A stretch of 64,000 nucleotides of DNA from Verrucomicrobiaceae bacterium (GTDB taxonomy: Bacteria; Verrucomicrobiota; Verrucomicrobiia; Verrucomicrobiales; Verrucomicrobiaceae). Each line of letters opens with the position of its first letter. The first letter of the stretch is position 1. The notes beneath the pieces were generated by a model. That model was given only the letters and a program-made list of their open reading frames with translations. It was not told where the DNA came from and did not search any database. Location: contig JAIXOU010000106.1 of the NCBI GenBank assembly GCA_027486585.1, positions 140,541-204,540 of the forward strand. The letters run 5' to 3'. Both the position numbers and the translations under genes were made by a program. Below are positions 1 to 7,982 of this stretch, piece after piece.

Positions 1-53
1 TTCTTGGCGAGTTCGCGTTTCCGTTTTTCGAAACTGTAATTGGGTGTCGGCAT
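1..53 (-). CDS. Start of a small basic protein (partial, runs off the left edge)
   Basis: Reading leftward from an ATG at 53, the frame stays open to the window edge and gives MPTPNYSFEKRKRELAKK. The Lys/Arg/Glu-rich start (SFEKRKRELAKK) resembles a group of very small, highly charged bacterial proteins of unknown role that begin with a similar SFEKRxRE segment. It lies 50 bases downstream of the propeller gene on the same strand. Only about 17 codons are visible, so the assignment rests on this N-terminal resemblance and could be chance. Confidence 0.45.
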   Translation of the reverse strand, partial: MPTPNYSFEKRKRELAK

Positions 54-103
54 TGAATGCCATAACATTCTTTAGCGGCAATGATACGGAAAGTTTTGAA
101 ACA

Positions 104-1387
104 TCACTGGCCGATACAATACAGCGCTTTGTCGCTGCGGAGGTAGAGCCGGTTGGCATCTACGGCTGGTGTGCCATTCATCTGAGAGCTATCACTGGCA
201 AAAGTGTTTTTGGCGATCTGTTGGTAAATCGGTTTAGCGGCAATGACAAAGACACCGTTTTTACGACTAGGCGCATATAGATTGCCACCGACGAGTACGG
301 GTGAAGCATAAAAAGGCTTACCACCACCACGACGACCGCCGCCGCCGCCGGAGTTGCTGTTTTCCATGACGCGTTCACGATAAATTTCTTTGCCCGTTTT
401 TGCCTCGATGCACATGGCAAAACCAGCATCGTTAATCACATAGAGGTGGCCTTCATGATAGATCGGTGTGGGAATGTAAGAGGCGCTGTTGATGCTCCAA
501 AGCGTGCCAGTGGCAGTGAGATCACCTTTGCCTCCCAGCTTAATGGCGGCAGTGCCAGCCGTAGGATAGCCGCCTGTGACAAAGAGCGTACCATCCGCCA
601 CGGTGACGCCTGGGGATACGTTACCACCCATGCTATAAGTCGCATACCAGCGGAGTTTGCCACTGTCAGGGTTGAGTCCCCAGACTTCGCTGGCCACGGG
701 AAGAATGAGATCTTCACCTGAGATGAGAGGGGTGCTGTAAACCGTGTTCAATCCCTCTGAGGGAGCACGCCAGACCTGAGCACCAGTCTTTTTGTCCAAA
801 GCTACCATGGCACCGCCCTCATCATAGGCAGTGACAATGAGGGTATCTTTATACAGGATGGGACTGGAGGCACTGCCCCAACCTTTACGGTTGGAATGAG
901 TGCCGACCGATGTTTGCCAGAGCTGTTTGCCCTGCATGTCAAAGGCGAGTGCGCCGGTTTTGCCAAAGAAAACGAAGACGCTAGTGCCATCACTGACTGG
1001 GGTGCTACTGGCATAGCCATGCTCCATGAGCATGCCATTGGCGAAGTCTTCCGGCTGAACGGCTGGCACGATTTTATCCCAGAGGATCTTGCCGTCGATC
1101 TTGCTGATGCAGATGAGATGGCGGACCATTTTGCTCATGTCGTCGCTGGTGCCGTCTGCATAGCCAGACCAACAGGTGATAAAAACTTTGTCTCCAACAA
1201 TGATGGGGCTTGAGGAGCCTGGACCGGGAAGAGAGGCCTTCCATTGCAGATTTTCGGTGTCGCTCCACGTTGTGGGAAGGCTGCCTTCGGCCTTCGCGTC
1301 ACCCATGGCTCCGCGGAGTCTAGGCCAATCGGCATGGACGTTAACGGCAATCGTGATGCAGGCAGAGAGGAAAGTGAGCGTTCTCAT
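104..1387 (-). CDS. Secreted PQQ-binding-like beta-propeller protein
   Basis: This 427-residue protein has a signal peptide (MRTLTFLSACITIAVNVHA) followed by DWPRLRG, the usual opening of the PQQ-like (YVTN/quinoprotein) propeller family. Repeated blade motifs follow (GALAFDMQGKQLWQ, GAMVALDKKTGAQVW, LNPDSGKLRWY), as expected for an 8-bladed fold. I chose the ATG at 1387 because it sits directly before the signal peptide; an upstream ATG adds six residues. Near residue 345 there is a Gly/Arg-rich insertion (GGGGGRRGGG), probably a disordered loop. No catalytic dehydrogenase motifs or heme site were seen, so no enzyme activity is assigned; such proteins are common and mostly uncharacterised in Verrucomicrobiota. 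A second member lies at 25,584. Confidence 0.85.
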   Translation of the reverse strand: MRTLTFLSACITIAVNVHADWPRLRGAMGDAKAEGSLPTTWSDTENLQWKASLPGPGSSSPIIVGDKVFITCWSGYADGTSDDMSKMVRHLICISKIDGKILWDKIVPAVQPEDFANGMLMEHGYASSTPVSDGTSVFVFFGKTGALAFDMQGKQLWQTSVGTHSNRKGWGSASSPILYKDTLIVTAYDEGGAMVALDKKTGAQVWRAPSEGLNTVYSTPLISGEDLILPVASEVWGLNPDSGKLRWYATYSMGGNVSPGVTVADGTLFVTGGYPTAGTAAIKLGGKGDLTATGTLWSINSASYIPTPIYHEGHLYVINDAGFAMCIEAKTGKEIYRERVMENSNSGGGGGRRGGGKPFYASPVLVGGNLYAPSRKNGVFVIAAKPIYQQIAKNTFASDSSQMNGTPAVDANRLYLRSDKALYCIGQ

Positions 1388-1433
1388 GAGATCGGAGAAA
1401 CCCAAGCATGACGGCTTGGTTGTGAAGAAAGTT

Positions 1434-2210
1434 TTAGTAAGGCATTAAAGTCATGAAACTGGAGTCTTTCATGATTTGGCCAGGCGCAGTACGGGTCACT
1501 TGCTCGAACTGGACAGCCCATTCACGCATGGTGTAAACCGCGTGGCCGTAGGGCTGAAAATCCCGAGTGCTGAGAAAGGTAAGACGGTCCGCCTCCTTAT
1601 CTGCGAACTGAAAAAAGGCGCGACCCGAATGCGGCTCGATCACTTTTCCCTCAATGGCCATCGTGCCTTTAGTGAAAAAGCTGGCCAAACCTGCTACGGG
1701 GCTGACCGCAAGCTTCATCATCGTCATAACGGCATTGCCTTTTGGACTGGTGGGATTCAGCTCGATGAGAGCCAACTGAAGAATCAGCGTGTCTGGAGCC
1801 GGTTTGCTAGCGAGCTGATACAGGGGGCTGGGAGAGCGTTGAAAGGCCAGGATAAATTCCTGCTGCAAGCGTCTGGCCACGTCTGCCTCCTGCCGGTGTA
1901 CGCCTCCGTTCGTTATCTCCAGATTGGCGAGCTTTTTATCTACAGGGCGCAGGAAATGAAGCGTCACTGGCGCGATGTAGAGCTTCTTTTTGGACTTTCC
2001 CTCGGCTAAAACGGCGGGATCTGGAGTGATCCAGACTTTTTGAAAGGGCAGATGTCTGCTGGCATCCTGGGCTAGTCTAGGCTGCTCAAAAAAAGGCGAC
2101 GGAGCAGCAGGTCGTGCTTTAAGCATGCGATTGCCAGAACTGCACGATGACAATATCACCAGCAGAGCCAGTGGCCAAAATCGCGTAAGGCTGACAGATC
2201 GAGATCGCAT
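1434..2210 (-). CDS. Outer-membrane-type lipoprotein, DUF3313-like
   Basis: The protein has about 258 residues from the ATG at 2210, which precedes MRSRSVSLTRFWPLALLVIL and the lipobox LSSC. The longer upstream reading is rejected because it would bury the signal. The mature part has the pattern of the DUF3313 lipoprotein family: a short Pro-rich lead, KKLYIAPVTLHFLRPV, and later a segment describing a dimer-like core (EGKVIEPHSGRAFFQFADKEADR). The family is widespread but has no established function. It follows the propeller gene's upstream region on the same strand with a 46-bp gap, so the two could be co-transcribed (1434 end, 1387 start). Family assignment is moderate; lipoprotein status is clear. 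Confidence 0.75.
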   Translation of the reverse strand: MRSRSVSLTRFWPLALLVILSSCSSGNRMLKARPAAPSPFFEQPRLAQDASRHLPFQKVWITPDPAVLAEGKSKKKLYIAPVTLHFLRPVDKKLANLEITNGGVHRQEADVARRLQQEFILAFQRSPSPLYQLASKPAPDTLILQLALIELNPTSPKGNAVMTMMKLAVSPVAGLASFFTKGTMAIEGKVIEPHSGRAFFQFADKEADRLTFLSTRDFQPYGHAVYTMREWAVQFEQVTRTAPGQIMKDSSFMTLMPY

Positions 2211-2369
2211 GACCAAAGATACTGAATAAAGACGGATGCTTATTCCTGCATCATGCACGAAAGCGCTGTGGAACCACAAGTCCGCAGATACTAGTATTGA
2301 CAATTAAGTGGCAGTTTCTACTGTCGCAAAAGTTTTTCACAATCTACAGCCACGGGAACAAGGAGCACT

Positions 2370-2615
2370 ATGCCAATGAGGAATGATGAAATGGAAGAGC
2401 CAAAGCGCGGCAACCCGCCGTTGCATTCGGAAAAGATCATGACGGATCGGAAGATCTTCTTCTTGGATTTGAAGGAGAATGATCGCGGACGCGTGATCAA
2501 GATCACAGAAGATGTGCGTGGTCGCAGAGATACGATCATGGTGCCCCTGGAGGCAGCTGAAGAATTTCTGGATGCTCTTCAGCGCATCTTAGAGGCCGAA
2601 CGCGACATGCAGTAG
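2370..2615 (+). CDS. PUR-family (PUR-alpha-like) nucleic-acid-binding protein
   Basis: This 81-residue protein contains a single PUR repeat: RKIFFLDLKENDRGRVIKI followed by RDTIMVPLEAAEEFLDALQ. Bacterial single-repeat PUR proteins (for example the Borrelia protein BpuR) dimerise and bind RNA or single-stranded DNA. An AAGGAG ribosome-binding site at 2360-2365 supports the ATG at 2370, giving a 24-residue variable lead before the domain; an internal Met (MTDRKIFF) is the alternative start. It stands alone between the divergent lipoprotein gene and the transpeptidase gene. A cytoplasmic regulatory or RNA-binding role is inferred from the family only. Confidence 0.85.
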   Translation: MPMRNDEMEEPKRGNPPLHSEKIMTDRKIFFLDLKENDRGRVIKITEDVRGRRDTIMVPLEAAEEFLDALQRILEAERDMQ

Positions 2616-2713
2616 CCGTGCAACGTCGAGGAACCATTGGACAGCGCGGGCTGATTGCGGCATTCTTTGGGCGGTTTTCCTGGAAACATTCCCCCCGTTT
2701 TTTTTAGCGCCTC

Positions 2714-3319
2714 ATGCCTGCACTCCTCCTCCGTTTTTCTGTCCTCGTACTGATTGCTCTTCTGGTGTCCTGCAATACGACCTCATCAAATCGTGGGACG
2801 ACTCAGTATCTGGAGGCCTTCTCGCCCGATGCTGTGCCACATTCCGCTCTTTATAATCAGGACATGGATTCCTATTGGGATGGTGATGGCGCCACAGGCT
2901 CTCCCAGTGTGTTGATAGATCTCAGTGATCAGAAAGCCTATTTCTACAAAGGCGGCACCTTGGTGGGTGTTTCAGCACTTTCGACAGGGGATCAAAAGCA
3001 CCCGACCAAAACTGGGAATTTCAAAGTGATCCAAAAAGACCAGTGGCATAAATCCAACCTCTACGGCGACTTTGTGGATGCTTCGGGTAATGTGGTCGTG
3101 ACCAATATCGACATCACCAAGGACAAGCCACCCGCTGGCACCCGCTTCGAGGGGTCTAAAATGCATCATTTCATGCGTTTCACAGGTGGTATCGGTATGC
3201 ATGAAGGCTTCCTTCCAGGTTATCCCGCCAGCCATGGCTGTGTGCGTATGCCACCCCATATGGCTGCGATTTTCTTTAACAATGTGTCTGTAAACACACC
3301 CGTTACTGTCCGCCCGTAA
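2714..3319 (+). CDS. L,D-transpeptidase (YkuD family), lipoprotein
   Basis: The protein has 201 residues with a lipobox (LLVSC, Cys20), so it is probably membrane-anchored on the periplasmic side. The YkuD catalytic domain spans roughly residues 65-200: SVLIDLSDQKAYFYKGG at the start, then GGIGMHEG and the catalytic SHGCVRMP near residue 175, with the His, Cys and Arg of the HGCxR signature intact. Family members form 3-3 crosslinks in peptidoglycan or attach proteins to it. It ends one base before the next gene, suggesting an operon with the rhodanese and DUF1802 genes. The exact acceptor cannot be read from the sequence. Confidence 0.9.
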   Translation: MPALLLRFSVLVLIALLVSCNTTSSNRGTTQYLEAFSPDAVPHSALYNQDMDSYWDGDGATGSPSVLIDLSDQKAYFYKGGTLVGVSALSTGDQKHPTKTGNFKVIQKDQWHKSNLYGDFVDASGNVVVTNIDITKDKPPAGTRFEGSKMHHFMRFTGGIGMHEGFLPGYPASHGCVRMPPHMAAIFFNNVSVNTPVTVRP

Positions 3320-3320
3320 A

Positions 3321-3662
3321 ATGATGAACGAAATTCCTTTAGAAGTCAGCGTAGATGACGTCTGTTATCTTCAGGGCAGACCCGGAGATAAACCGCGTCT
3401 CGTGGATTGCCGGGAAGAAGATGAGTGGCAGATCTGTAAAATTGAAGGGGCAGAGCTTGTGCCTTTATCACAATTCGGCGTGCTAGCGCCTCAGCGCTTT
3501 TCAGACACGACTCAGCATATCATTGTTTATTGTCATCACGGCATGAGAAGTCAGCGTGCCGCCCTTTGGCTGCGTCAACATGGGTTCACTCACGTGCAGT
3601 CGATGCGCGGCGGGATTGATGCCTGGGCCGATATTGTGGAGCCTGAGATGACTCGCTATTGA
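3321..3662 (+). CDS. Single-domain rhodanese-like protein
   Basis: This 113-residue protein is one complete rhodanese domain with no signal peptide. It has the first-strand motif PRLVDCREEDEW, the gate IEGAELVPLS, and the active-site loop CHHGMRS with Cys71 as the persulfide-forming residue, ending in MRGGIDAW. Such stand-alone domains carry sulfane sulfur in the cytoplasm. The HHGMRS loop is common in the subgroup annotated as rhodanese-related sulfurtransferases. It starts one base after the transpeptidase stop, so translation is probably coupled. The partner that receives the sulfur is unknown. Confidence 0.9.
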   Translation: MMNEIPLEVSVDDVCYLQGRPGDKPRLVDCREEDEWQICKIEGAELVPLSQFGVLAPQRFSDTTQHIIVYCHHGMRSQRAALWLRQHGFTHVQSMRGGIDAWADIVEPEMTRY

Positions 3663-3682
3663 GTTGATGTTTTTTGTAACGC

Positions 3683-4264
3683 ATGTCCCTGCCCTTACCT
3701 TCTAGTTCTGTCGGATTTAAAGAGTGGTCCTTTGTCTGTGATTCTCTAGCTCAAGGAGTACAGACGCTGATCCTTCGCAAAGGTGGCATTCATGAGGGGC
3801 GCGGTGGTTTTGAATGGAAGCACCAGAGCTTCTTTCTTTTCCCCACCTGGTTTCATACTCAGGGTGAAAAACTCCGCTGGGTGCCAGAGAATGCAGAGAA
3901 CTCGTTCCCACCAGAAGAAGAGCGCACCCGTGTCGATATCACAGGTTACGCCACTTTAGAGCACGTCTGGAAAGTCACTGACTGGGCAAAGATGGAAGCA
4001 ATAGCGTCTCTGCACCTATGGAATGAGGACGTCGTGCGTGAACGCTTTGCTTATGATGAAGAGAGCTGTCTGCACATCGCTCTCGTGCGTGCCTACAAGC
4101 TGCCTAATTGCTGGAGCTTCCCCTACACCAAGAGCTACGGAGGTTGTCGATCCTGGGTCAACTTACCTGAAGATGGACTTAGTCTACTAGCGAACGCAAC
4201 TCCTGCGCTAACAGACGAAGCTTGGAACGAAACGGCGCAGAAACTGAGAGAGATTTTAGATTAA
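3683..4264 (+). CDS. DUF1802 family protein
   Basis: This 193-residue soluble protein matches the DUF1802 pattern: an early FKEWSFVCDSLAQGVQTLILRKGGI block, then FEWKHQSFFLFPTWFHTQ, and a C-terminal half ending in CRSWVNLPE. The family occurs in bacteria and archaea and has no known function. It sits 20 bases after the rhodanese gene, and its last four bases overlap the convergent phospholipase-D-like gene, leaving no room for a terminator between them. Confidence 0.8.
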   Translation: MSLPLPSSSVGFKEWSFVCDSLAQGVQTLILRKGGIHEGRGGFEWKHQSFFLFPTWFHTQGEKLRWVPENAENSFPPEEERTRVDITGYATLEHVWKVTDWAKMEAIASLHLWNEDVVRERFAYDEESCLHIALVRAYKLPNCWSFPYTKSYGGCRSWVNLPEDGLSLLANATPALTDEAWNETAQKLREILD

Positions 4265-4794
4265 AGAATCGGGTCAGGACAGACATCTCGACGCTGACAT
4301 TTCAGGCAATGATCACCGAGAAAATAGGCGTCTAAATACTCCATGAGGGGAGCTATGATCTGGCGATCACGTGTGACGATTCCCGCTTCAAAATTACGTC
4401 GATGGTCACTCTTAGCACCCAGGCCAGCACCTGTGAGATTGGCTGAGCCAATGTAGGCAAAGCGACCATCGGCAATGACGCACTTCATGTGCATTCGCGG
4501 GCAAAGGATACGGCTAAAAAGATCACTGCCGATCAGTTCTGGAAAACGGTCGAAGTCTTTGCGGAATCGCGGACCTGGTTCTTTGGCATGAACGAGCCTC
4601 ACTTCGACTCCTTCACGTATTTTCCCAGCCAGCACGTCGAGAAAGGGAACGAAACGTTTTCCCTGTGAGACGTGTAAGTCCTTTAAGTCGGCTGTGACAA
4701 GCCAGAGAATCTGCTTGGCTGATGGCACAATCTCATGGACGACGGCCTGATAGGTCTCCTGGCTGATGACGAGTCTGGTCAGCGGCTCGCTCAT
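4261..4794 (-). CDS. Phospholipase D-like (HKD) domain protein
   Basis: The protein has 177 residues with one HKD motif, HMKCVIADGRFAYIGSANLT (His102, Lys104, Asp109), the catalytic signature of the phospholipase D superfamily. A single motif implies dimerisation, as in small nucleases of the Nuc type. The ATG at 4794 overlaps the stop of the upstream lipoprotein gene as ATGA, which decides the start and implies translational coupling. The C-terminus carries an extra CLKCQRRDVC cluster (three Cys near residues 164-172) that could bind a metal. No signal peptide is seen, so a cytoplasmic nuclease or phosphodiesterase is more likely than a lipase, but the substrate is unknown. Confidence 0.85.
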   Translation of the reverse strand: MSEPLTRLVISQETYQAVVHEIVPSAKQILWLVTADLKDLHVSQGKRFVPFLDVLAGKIREGVEVRLVHAKEPGPRFRKDFDRFPELIGSDLFSRILCPRMHMKCVIADGRFAYIGSANLTGAGLGAKSDHRRNFEAGIVTRDRQIIAPLMEYLDAYFLGDHCLKCQRRDVCPDPIL

Positions 4795-5447
4795 GGACCT
4801 GGCTTCCATCCCTTTCGATTAGCACCGATCTCCAGGTGCTCTTCAGGCACGTCATTCATGCGTATAGAATCGACGATCTCTGTGGGAATGAAATAGGATT
4901 GAAAGGTTTGCCGCTTTTCCCGATCGCAGATGAAGGTAGCTGTACCTTTTGAAACTTTCCCGTCTGCTGCTTTAATGACCACATCCGCAGTGACAGTGAT
5001 CTGCCCATGCGTTTTGAAGTTTAAGTCTAACAAAGGTGGCAGAATAAAAGTGGCCTGACTAAGCTGGCGCTGACGCGTGGACATGAAGTATTCTTCCCGC
5101 TGAAGATAGTTGCTAGGTACATCCCATAAGCGGCCATTTGGAGTGACCATTTGGAGGCGGGTAACGGTTAAGTGAGTGAACTGGCTGCGGCCTCCTACCG
5201 CGTAGATAGCGATTCGATAAGGACCGCGGCTCCGAGATTCTGCCGCAGCGACGACCATGGCAGAGATGGCAATGCTGGACTCACTCTCAGATGGCACAAA
5301 TTCCAAACCAATGCTGGCACCGCCAATACTTGCCGTTTGCGTTGCGGTGTAAATTTCTGCTCGATCATAAATTCCGGCACAATTAGCTAGACTGAGACAG
5401 AACCCAAGAAGAGCTACGAAGCCTGTAAGTCGTTGAATCGGCTGCAT
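4791..5447 (-). CDS. Uncharacterised lipoprotein
   Basis: The mature protein follows a lipobox (LANC) after MQPIQRLTGFVALLGFCLS. No family was recognised. It looks like one extracytoplasmic beta-rich domain of about 195 residues (ASIGGASIGLEFVPSES, GQITVTADVVIKAADGKVSKG). The ATG at 5447 is preferred; a GTG at 5465 that overlaps the LpxK stop as GTGA would add six residues and remains possible. It lies between LpxK and the phospholipase-D-like gene with overlapping ends, so all three form one transcriptional unit. An envelope role is suggested by this position only. Confidence 0.75.
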   Translation of the reverse strand: MQPIQRLTGFVALLGFCLSLANCAGIYDRAEIYTATQTASIGGASIGLEFVPSESESSIAISAMVVAAAESRSRGPYRIAIYAVGGRSQFTHLTVTRLQMVTPNGRLWDVPSNYLQREEYFMSTRQRQLSQATFILPPLLDLNFKTHGQITVTADVVIKAADGKVSKGTATFICDREKRQTFQSYFIPTEIVDSIRMNDVPEEHLEIGANRKGWKPGP

Positions 5448-5461
5448 GACAAGATCAGATT

Positions 5462-6685
5462 TCACTCAGTGGTCTCGACTAACTCGGAACTGACCATCCC
5501 CTGTGTGACATGACGTGGCTCGGCAATGATACTAACCAGCCTATCAAAGATGTCTTTGCCTCGAATGATTTCGATCTCGACCCGAAGGAAGTAGATAGGG
5601 ATCTCGCCAGGCTCTAACTTTGGAAAGCGGACGTAGTCTTTCTCTGTGGTGAGGATGGCATGAGCATCCGCTTTGACACAGCGCTCGATGAATTTGGTAA
5701 CATCTTTTTCCTGGAAGCGGTGGTGATCACTGAATCTGGCTGTCCACTGGACTTTGGCTCCTAGCTTGCGGGCACCTTTTTCAAAGCTTTCGGGAACAGC
5801 AATGCCTGACAAAGCACCGACATACTTTCCTTTGAAGGCATCTAAAGGTAAGCGCTCACCGGTATGGATGTTTTGAAAATGCACAGGGCGATGCCGACAC
5901 TCGATGATCTCGGCGACTGGATTGTAGCGGCGAATTTGAGCAATGACTTCCTCGCTATCTCCATCTGATTTGGTGAGGAAGATGTAGCTGGCCCGTCGGA
6001 GACTTTTGGGAGGTTCACGCAAAGTGCCGCGCGGCAGCATATAACCAGTGCCAAAGGGTGCCGTTTTATCTACAAGCACGATATCATGGCGATGCTTCAA
6101 TTTGAGATACTGCAGGCCATCATCCAAGATCAGCACGTCTGCCCCAAATTTACGAATAGCATGGGCACCGGCCTTCACACGATTCCGATCCACAACGACG
6201 GGCACGCCCGGGCAATTATGGGCGAGCATGAAGGGCTCATCTCCAGCGATATGAGAATCCAGCAGCACATTGACACCATCGGAGACGACGCGGGCTGGCA
6301 GTTCTTTGGGCTTTCTGGCCATGCCGAGCTTAGCGGCGATCCGCCAGCTGAGCGGTGGTTTACGCTGGCGCTTGCTCTTGTAACCACGGCTGAGGATGGC
6401 CACACGGCGCCCTTTATCTCTCAGAGCCTTGGCCAAAAGCTCCACAACGGGTGTCTTTCCAGTACCGCCAACGGTAATGTTGCCTACACTGATGACTGGC
6501 ACCCCCAGATGATGGTCGTGAATGTAGCGCTCGCGATAGAGAAAGAGTCGCAGTTTAATGGCTCCCTTATAAATGCCCGACAAGAACCAAAAAACAGCGC
6601 GCAACAGCGATGCCCTCAATCCACGTCGATTGTGGATGATGACATCCATCATGTATTGCTCCAGATCTTCGAGGGTATCCTTCAT
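5462..6685 (-). CDS. lpxK: Tetraacyldisaccharide 4'-kinase
   Basis: LpxK phosphorylates the 4' position of the lipid A disaccharide precursor at the inner membrane. The 407-residue protein has an N-terminal hydrophobic segment, the P-loop GGTGKTP (residues 73-79) within [20 protein letters not shown], the LDDGLQ motif followed by [10 protein letters not shown], and the late TEKDYVRFP motif typical of the family. It is longer than the E. coli enzyme (about 328 residues), mainly through an N-terminal extension of about 50 residues ([20 protein letters not shown]) and a short insertion, both usual in this phylum as far as I recall. Together with the KdsD-like gene at 22,218 it shows that the organism makes Kdo-lipid A. 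Confidence 0.95.
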   Translation of the reverse strand: MKDTLEDLEQYMMDVIIHNRRGLRASLLRAVFWFLSGIYKGAIKLRLFLYRERYIHDHHLGVPVISVGNITVGGTGKTPVVELLAKALRDKGRRVAILSRGYKSKRQRKPPLSWRIAAKLGMARKPKELPARVVSDGVNVLLDSHIAGDEPFMLAHNCPGVPVVVDRNRVKAGAHAIRKFGADVLILDDGLQYLKLKHRHDIVLVDKTAPFGTGYMLPRGTLREPPKSLRRASYIFLTKSDGDSEEVIAQIRRYNPVAEIIECRHRPVHFQNIHTGERLPLDAFKGKYVGALSGIAVPESFEKGARKLGAKVQWTARFSDHHRFQEKDVTKFIERCVKADAHAILTTEKDYVRFPKLEPGEIPIYFLRVEIEIIRGKDIFDRLVSIIAEPRHVTQGMVSSELVETTE

Positions 6686-6773
6686 GCACTGGTACCAGCC
6701 TGCCGCTGTGCGGGAAAGTGCACAAGCGGCATGAGTTTAAATGATGCCGCCTTGGTAGGCCTGCATTCCCTCA

Positions 6774-7292
6774 TTACGGGATTTTGAGTGTCTGGCCTGG
6801 GCGGATCAGATCTGACTTCAGACCATTGGCGGCCTTAAGCTTGGCGACGGTTGTTTTACGCTTGAGGGCGATGGCGTAAAGTGAATCACCTGAAACAACC
6901 TTATGGCTACCGCCAGATTTCTTGGCTGTGCTTTTTGATTTGGATGAACTGGTGCGCGGCTTGCTGGAGCTGGCGACGACTTTTTTCGGCGTAGAGCTCG
7001 AGCTACTGGTGCTTGTCTTCGGGTTAGCACTTGGTGCATTGAAGGCGTAGGGATCAGCTTCGACAGGGGCTACTGGGGCCTCATAAGTTGGGGCAGCAGG
7101 GCCACCGCCGGCAATCGTCCCTGGCTGACCTGGATAAGGATTGTAGCCACCATCATTGGAGTAATTCGCCACGTAAGGATCGGCACCTCCAGAGCTGGAT
7201 TTAGTAAAGGGGTTCTGGCCATTCTCACAGGAGGCCAATCCCAGAGAGAGACAAACCAAAGTTAGAAGACGGGCGAAAGAGATCAGATGCAT
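6774..7292 (-). CDS. LysM-domain lipoprotein
   Basis: The protein has 172 residues with a lipobox (LGLASC), a long low-complexity Pro/Ala/Ser/Lys linker (residues 30-125, including SSSSSTPKK and KSKSTAKKS), and one C-terminal LysM domain beginning HKVVSGDSLYAIALKRKTTV and ending in RPGQTLKIP. LysM binds N-acetylglucosamine-containing glycans, so the protein probably links the membrane to peptidoglycan. The basic linker may contact the cell wall or nucleic acid. It lies 88 bp upstream of LpxK on the same strand. No catalytic domain is attached. Confidence 0.85.
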   Translation of the reverse strand: MHLISFARLLTLVCLSLGLASCENGQNPFTKSSSGGADPYVANYSNDGGYNPYPGQPGTIAGGGPAAPTYEAPVAPVEADPYAFNAPSANPKTSTSSSSSTPKKVVASSSKPRTSSSKSKSTAKKSGGSHKVVSGDSLYAIALKRKTTVAKLKAANGLKSDLIRPGQTLKIP

Positions 7293-7378
7293 GGAAATAG
7301 AAAGGGGGTGAAGACGAATAAAGAGGCTATCATTATGGTTTTCCGAATGAACTTGTTCAACCTTAAATACAAGCAGGC

Positions 7379-7915
7379 TTATTCACGCCAAAAATGCTTT
7401 TTGCCTGGGTCACGGAATGCGTTCTCCAGACTCTCAAAGAGTGAATTCAAGCGTGCCTCTTCTTTGAGCACATACTCAATGGTATGGGTATGAGTGGTCA
7501 CTGGGTAATTTTTCACCACCTTAGGCTCAGTAAGTGTTGGCGAGACCCTAGCCGCAGCGTCCTGCACCAAGGCGCGTGCTTTGTCGATAGCCTGTTGGCC
7601 AACAGCGACAGCCCCAGTGCCCTCCAGCCTCACTGGCTCAAGGAAATAAAAACGCACATGCGAATTCGTGTTCAACGTCAAATTCACCTCCACCACTCGC
7701 GCCACGCCATCGGCCACATATTCATGCTTGGAGAGCGCGATGATTTGCCCCGCCTTCACCATGTAGCGACCACCCTTGAGAGAGCCCGTCCAAACACCAT
7801 CTTGGAGCATTTCCTCTGGTGGCGGCTTGGTAGGTGTCGGCCCTGTAGTCTGGGCGAGACTGAGACCATTGAGAAAAAGGCTAACCAAGGCGCCCAGGAA
7901 GAATGATTTTTTCAT
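7379..7915 (-). CDS. Secreted protein of unknown function
   Basis: I did not recognise this gene. From the ATG at 7915 it encodes 178 residues with a clear signal peptide (MKKSFFLGALVSLFLNGLSLA, cleavage near QTT). The mature part has a short Pro-rich lead (TGPTPTKPPPEE) and one compact domain containing VWTGSLKGGRYMVKAGQIIAL and VRFYFLEPVR, then a helical end. The longer frame up to 7996 would place the signal peptide internally and is rejected. It precedes the LysM gene on the same strand with an 86-bp gap. Confidence 0.7.
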   Translation of the reverse strand: MKKSFFLGALVSLFLNGLSLAQTTGPTPTKPPPEEMLQDGVWTGSLKGGRYMVKAGQIIALSKHEYVADGVARVVEVNLTLNTNSHVRFYFLEPVRLEGTGAVAVGQQAIDKARALVQDAAARVSPTLTEPKVVKNYPVTTHTHTIEYVLKEEARLNSLFESLENAFRDPGKKHFWRE

Positions 7916-7982
7916 AACCCTGCCAGACTGACAGAAAGGCACGCTCTTGTAAATCGGAAGGTCACAGCTTGCCTTACCCATA

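Noticed and set aside
6086..6787. Long plus-strand frame (233 codons) opposite lpxK
   Set aside because: It is fully antisense to a well-supported LpxK gene, has no recognised domain and its composition mirrors the codons of lpxK.
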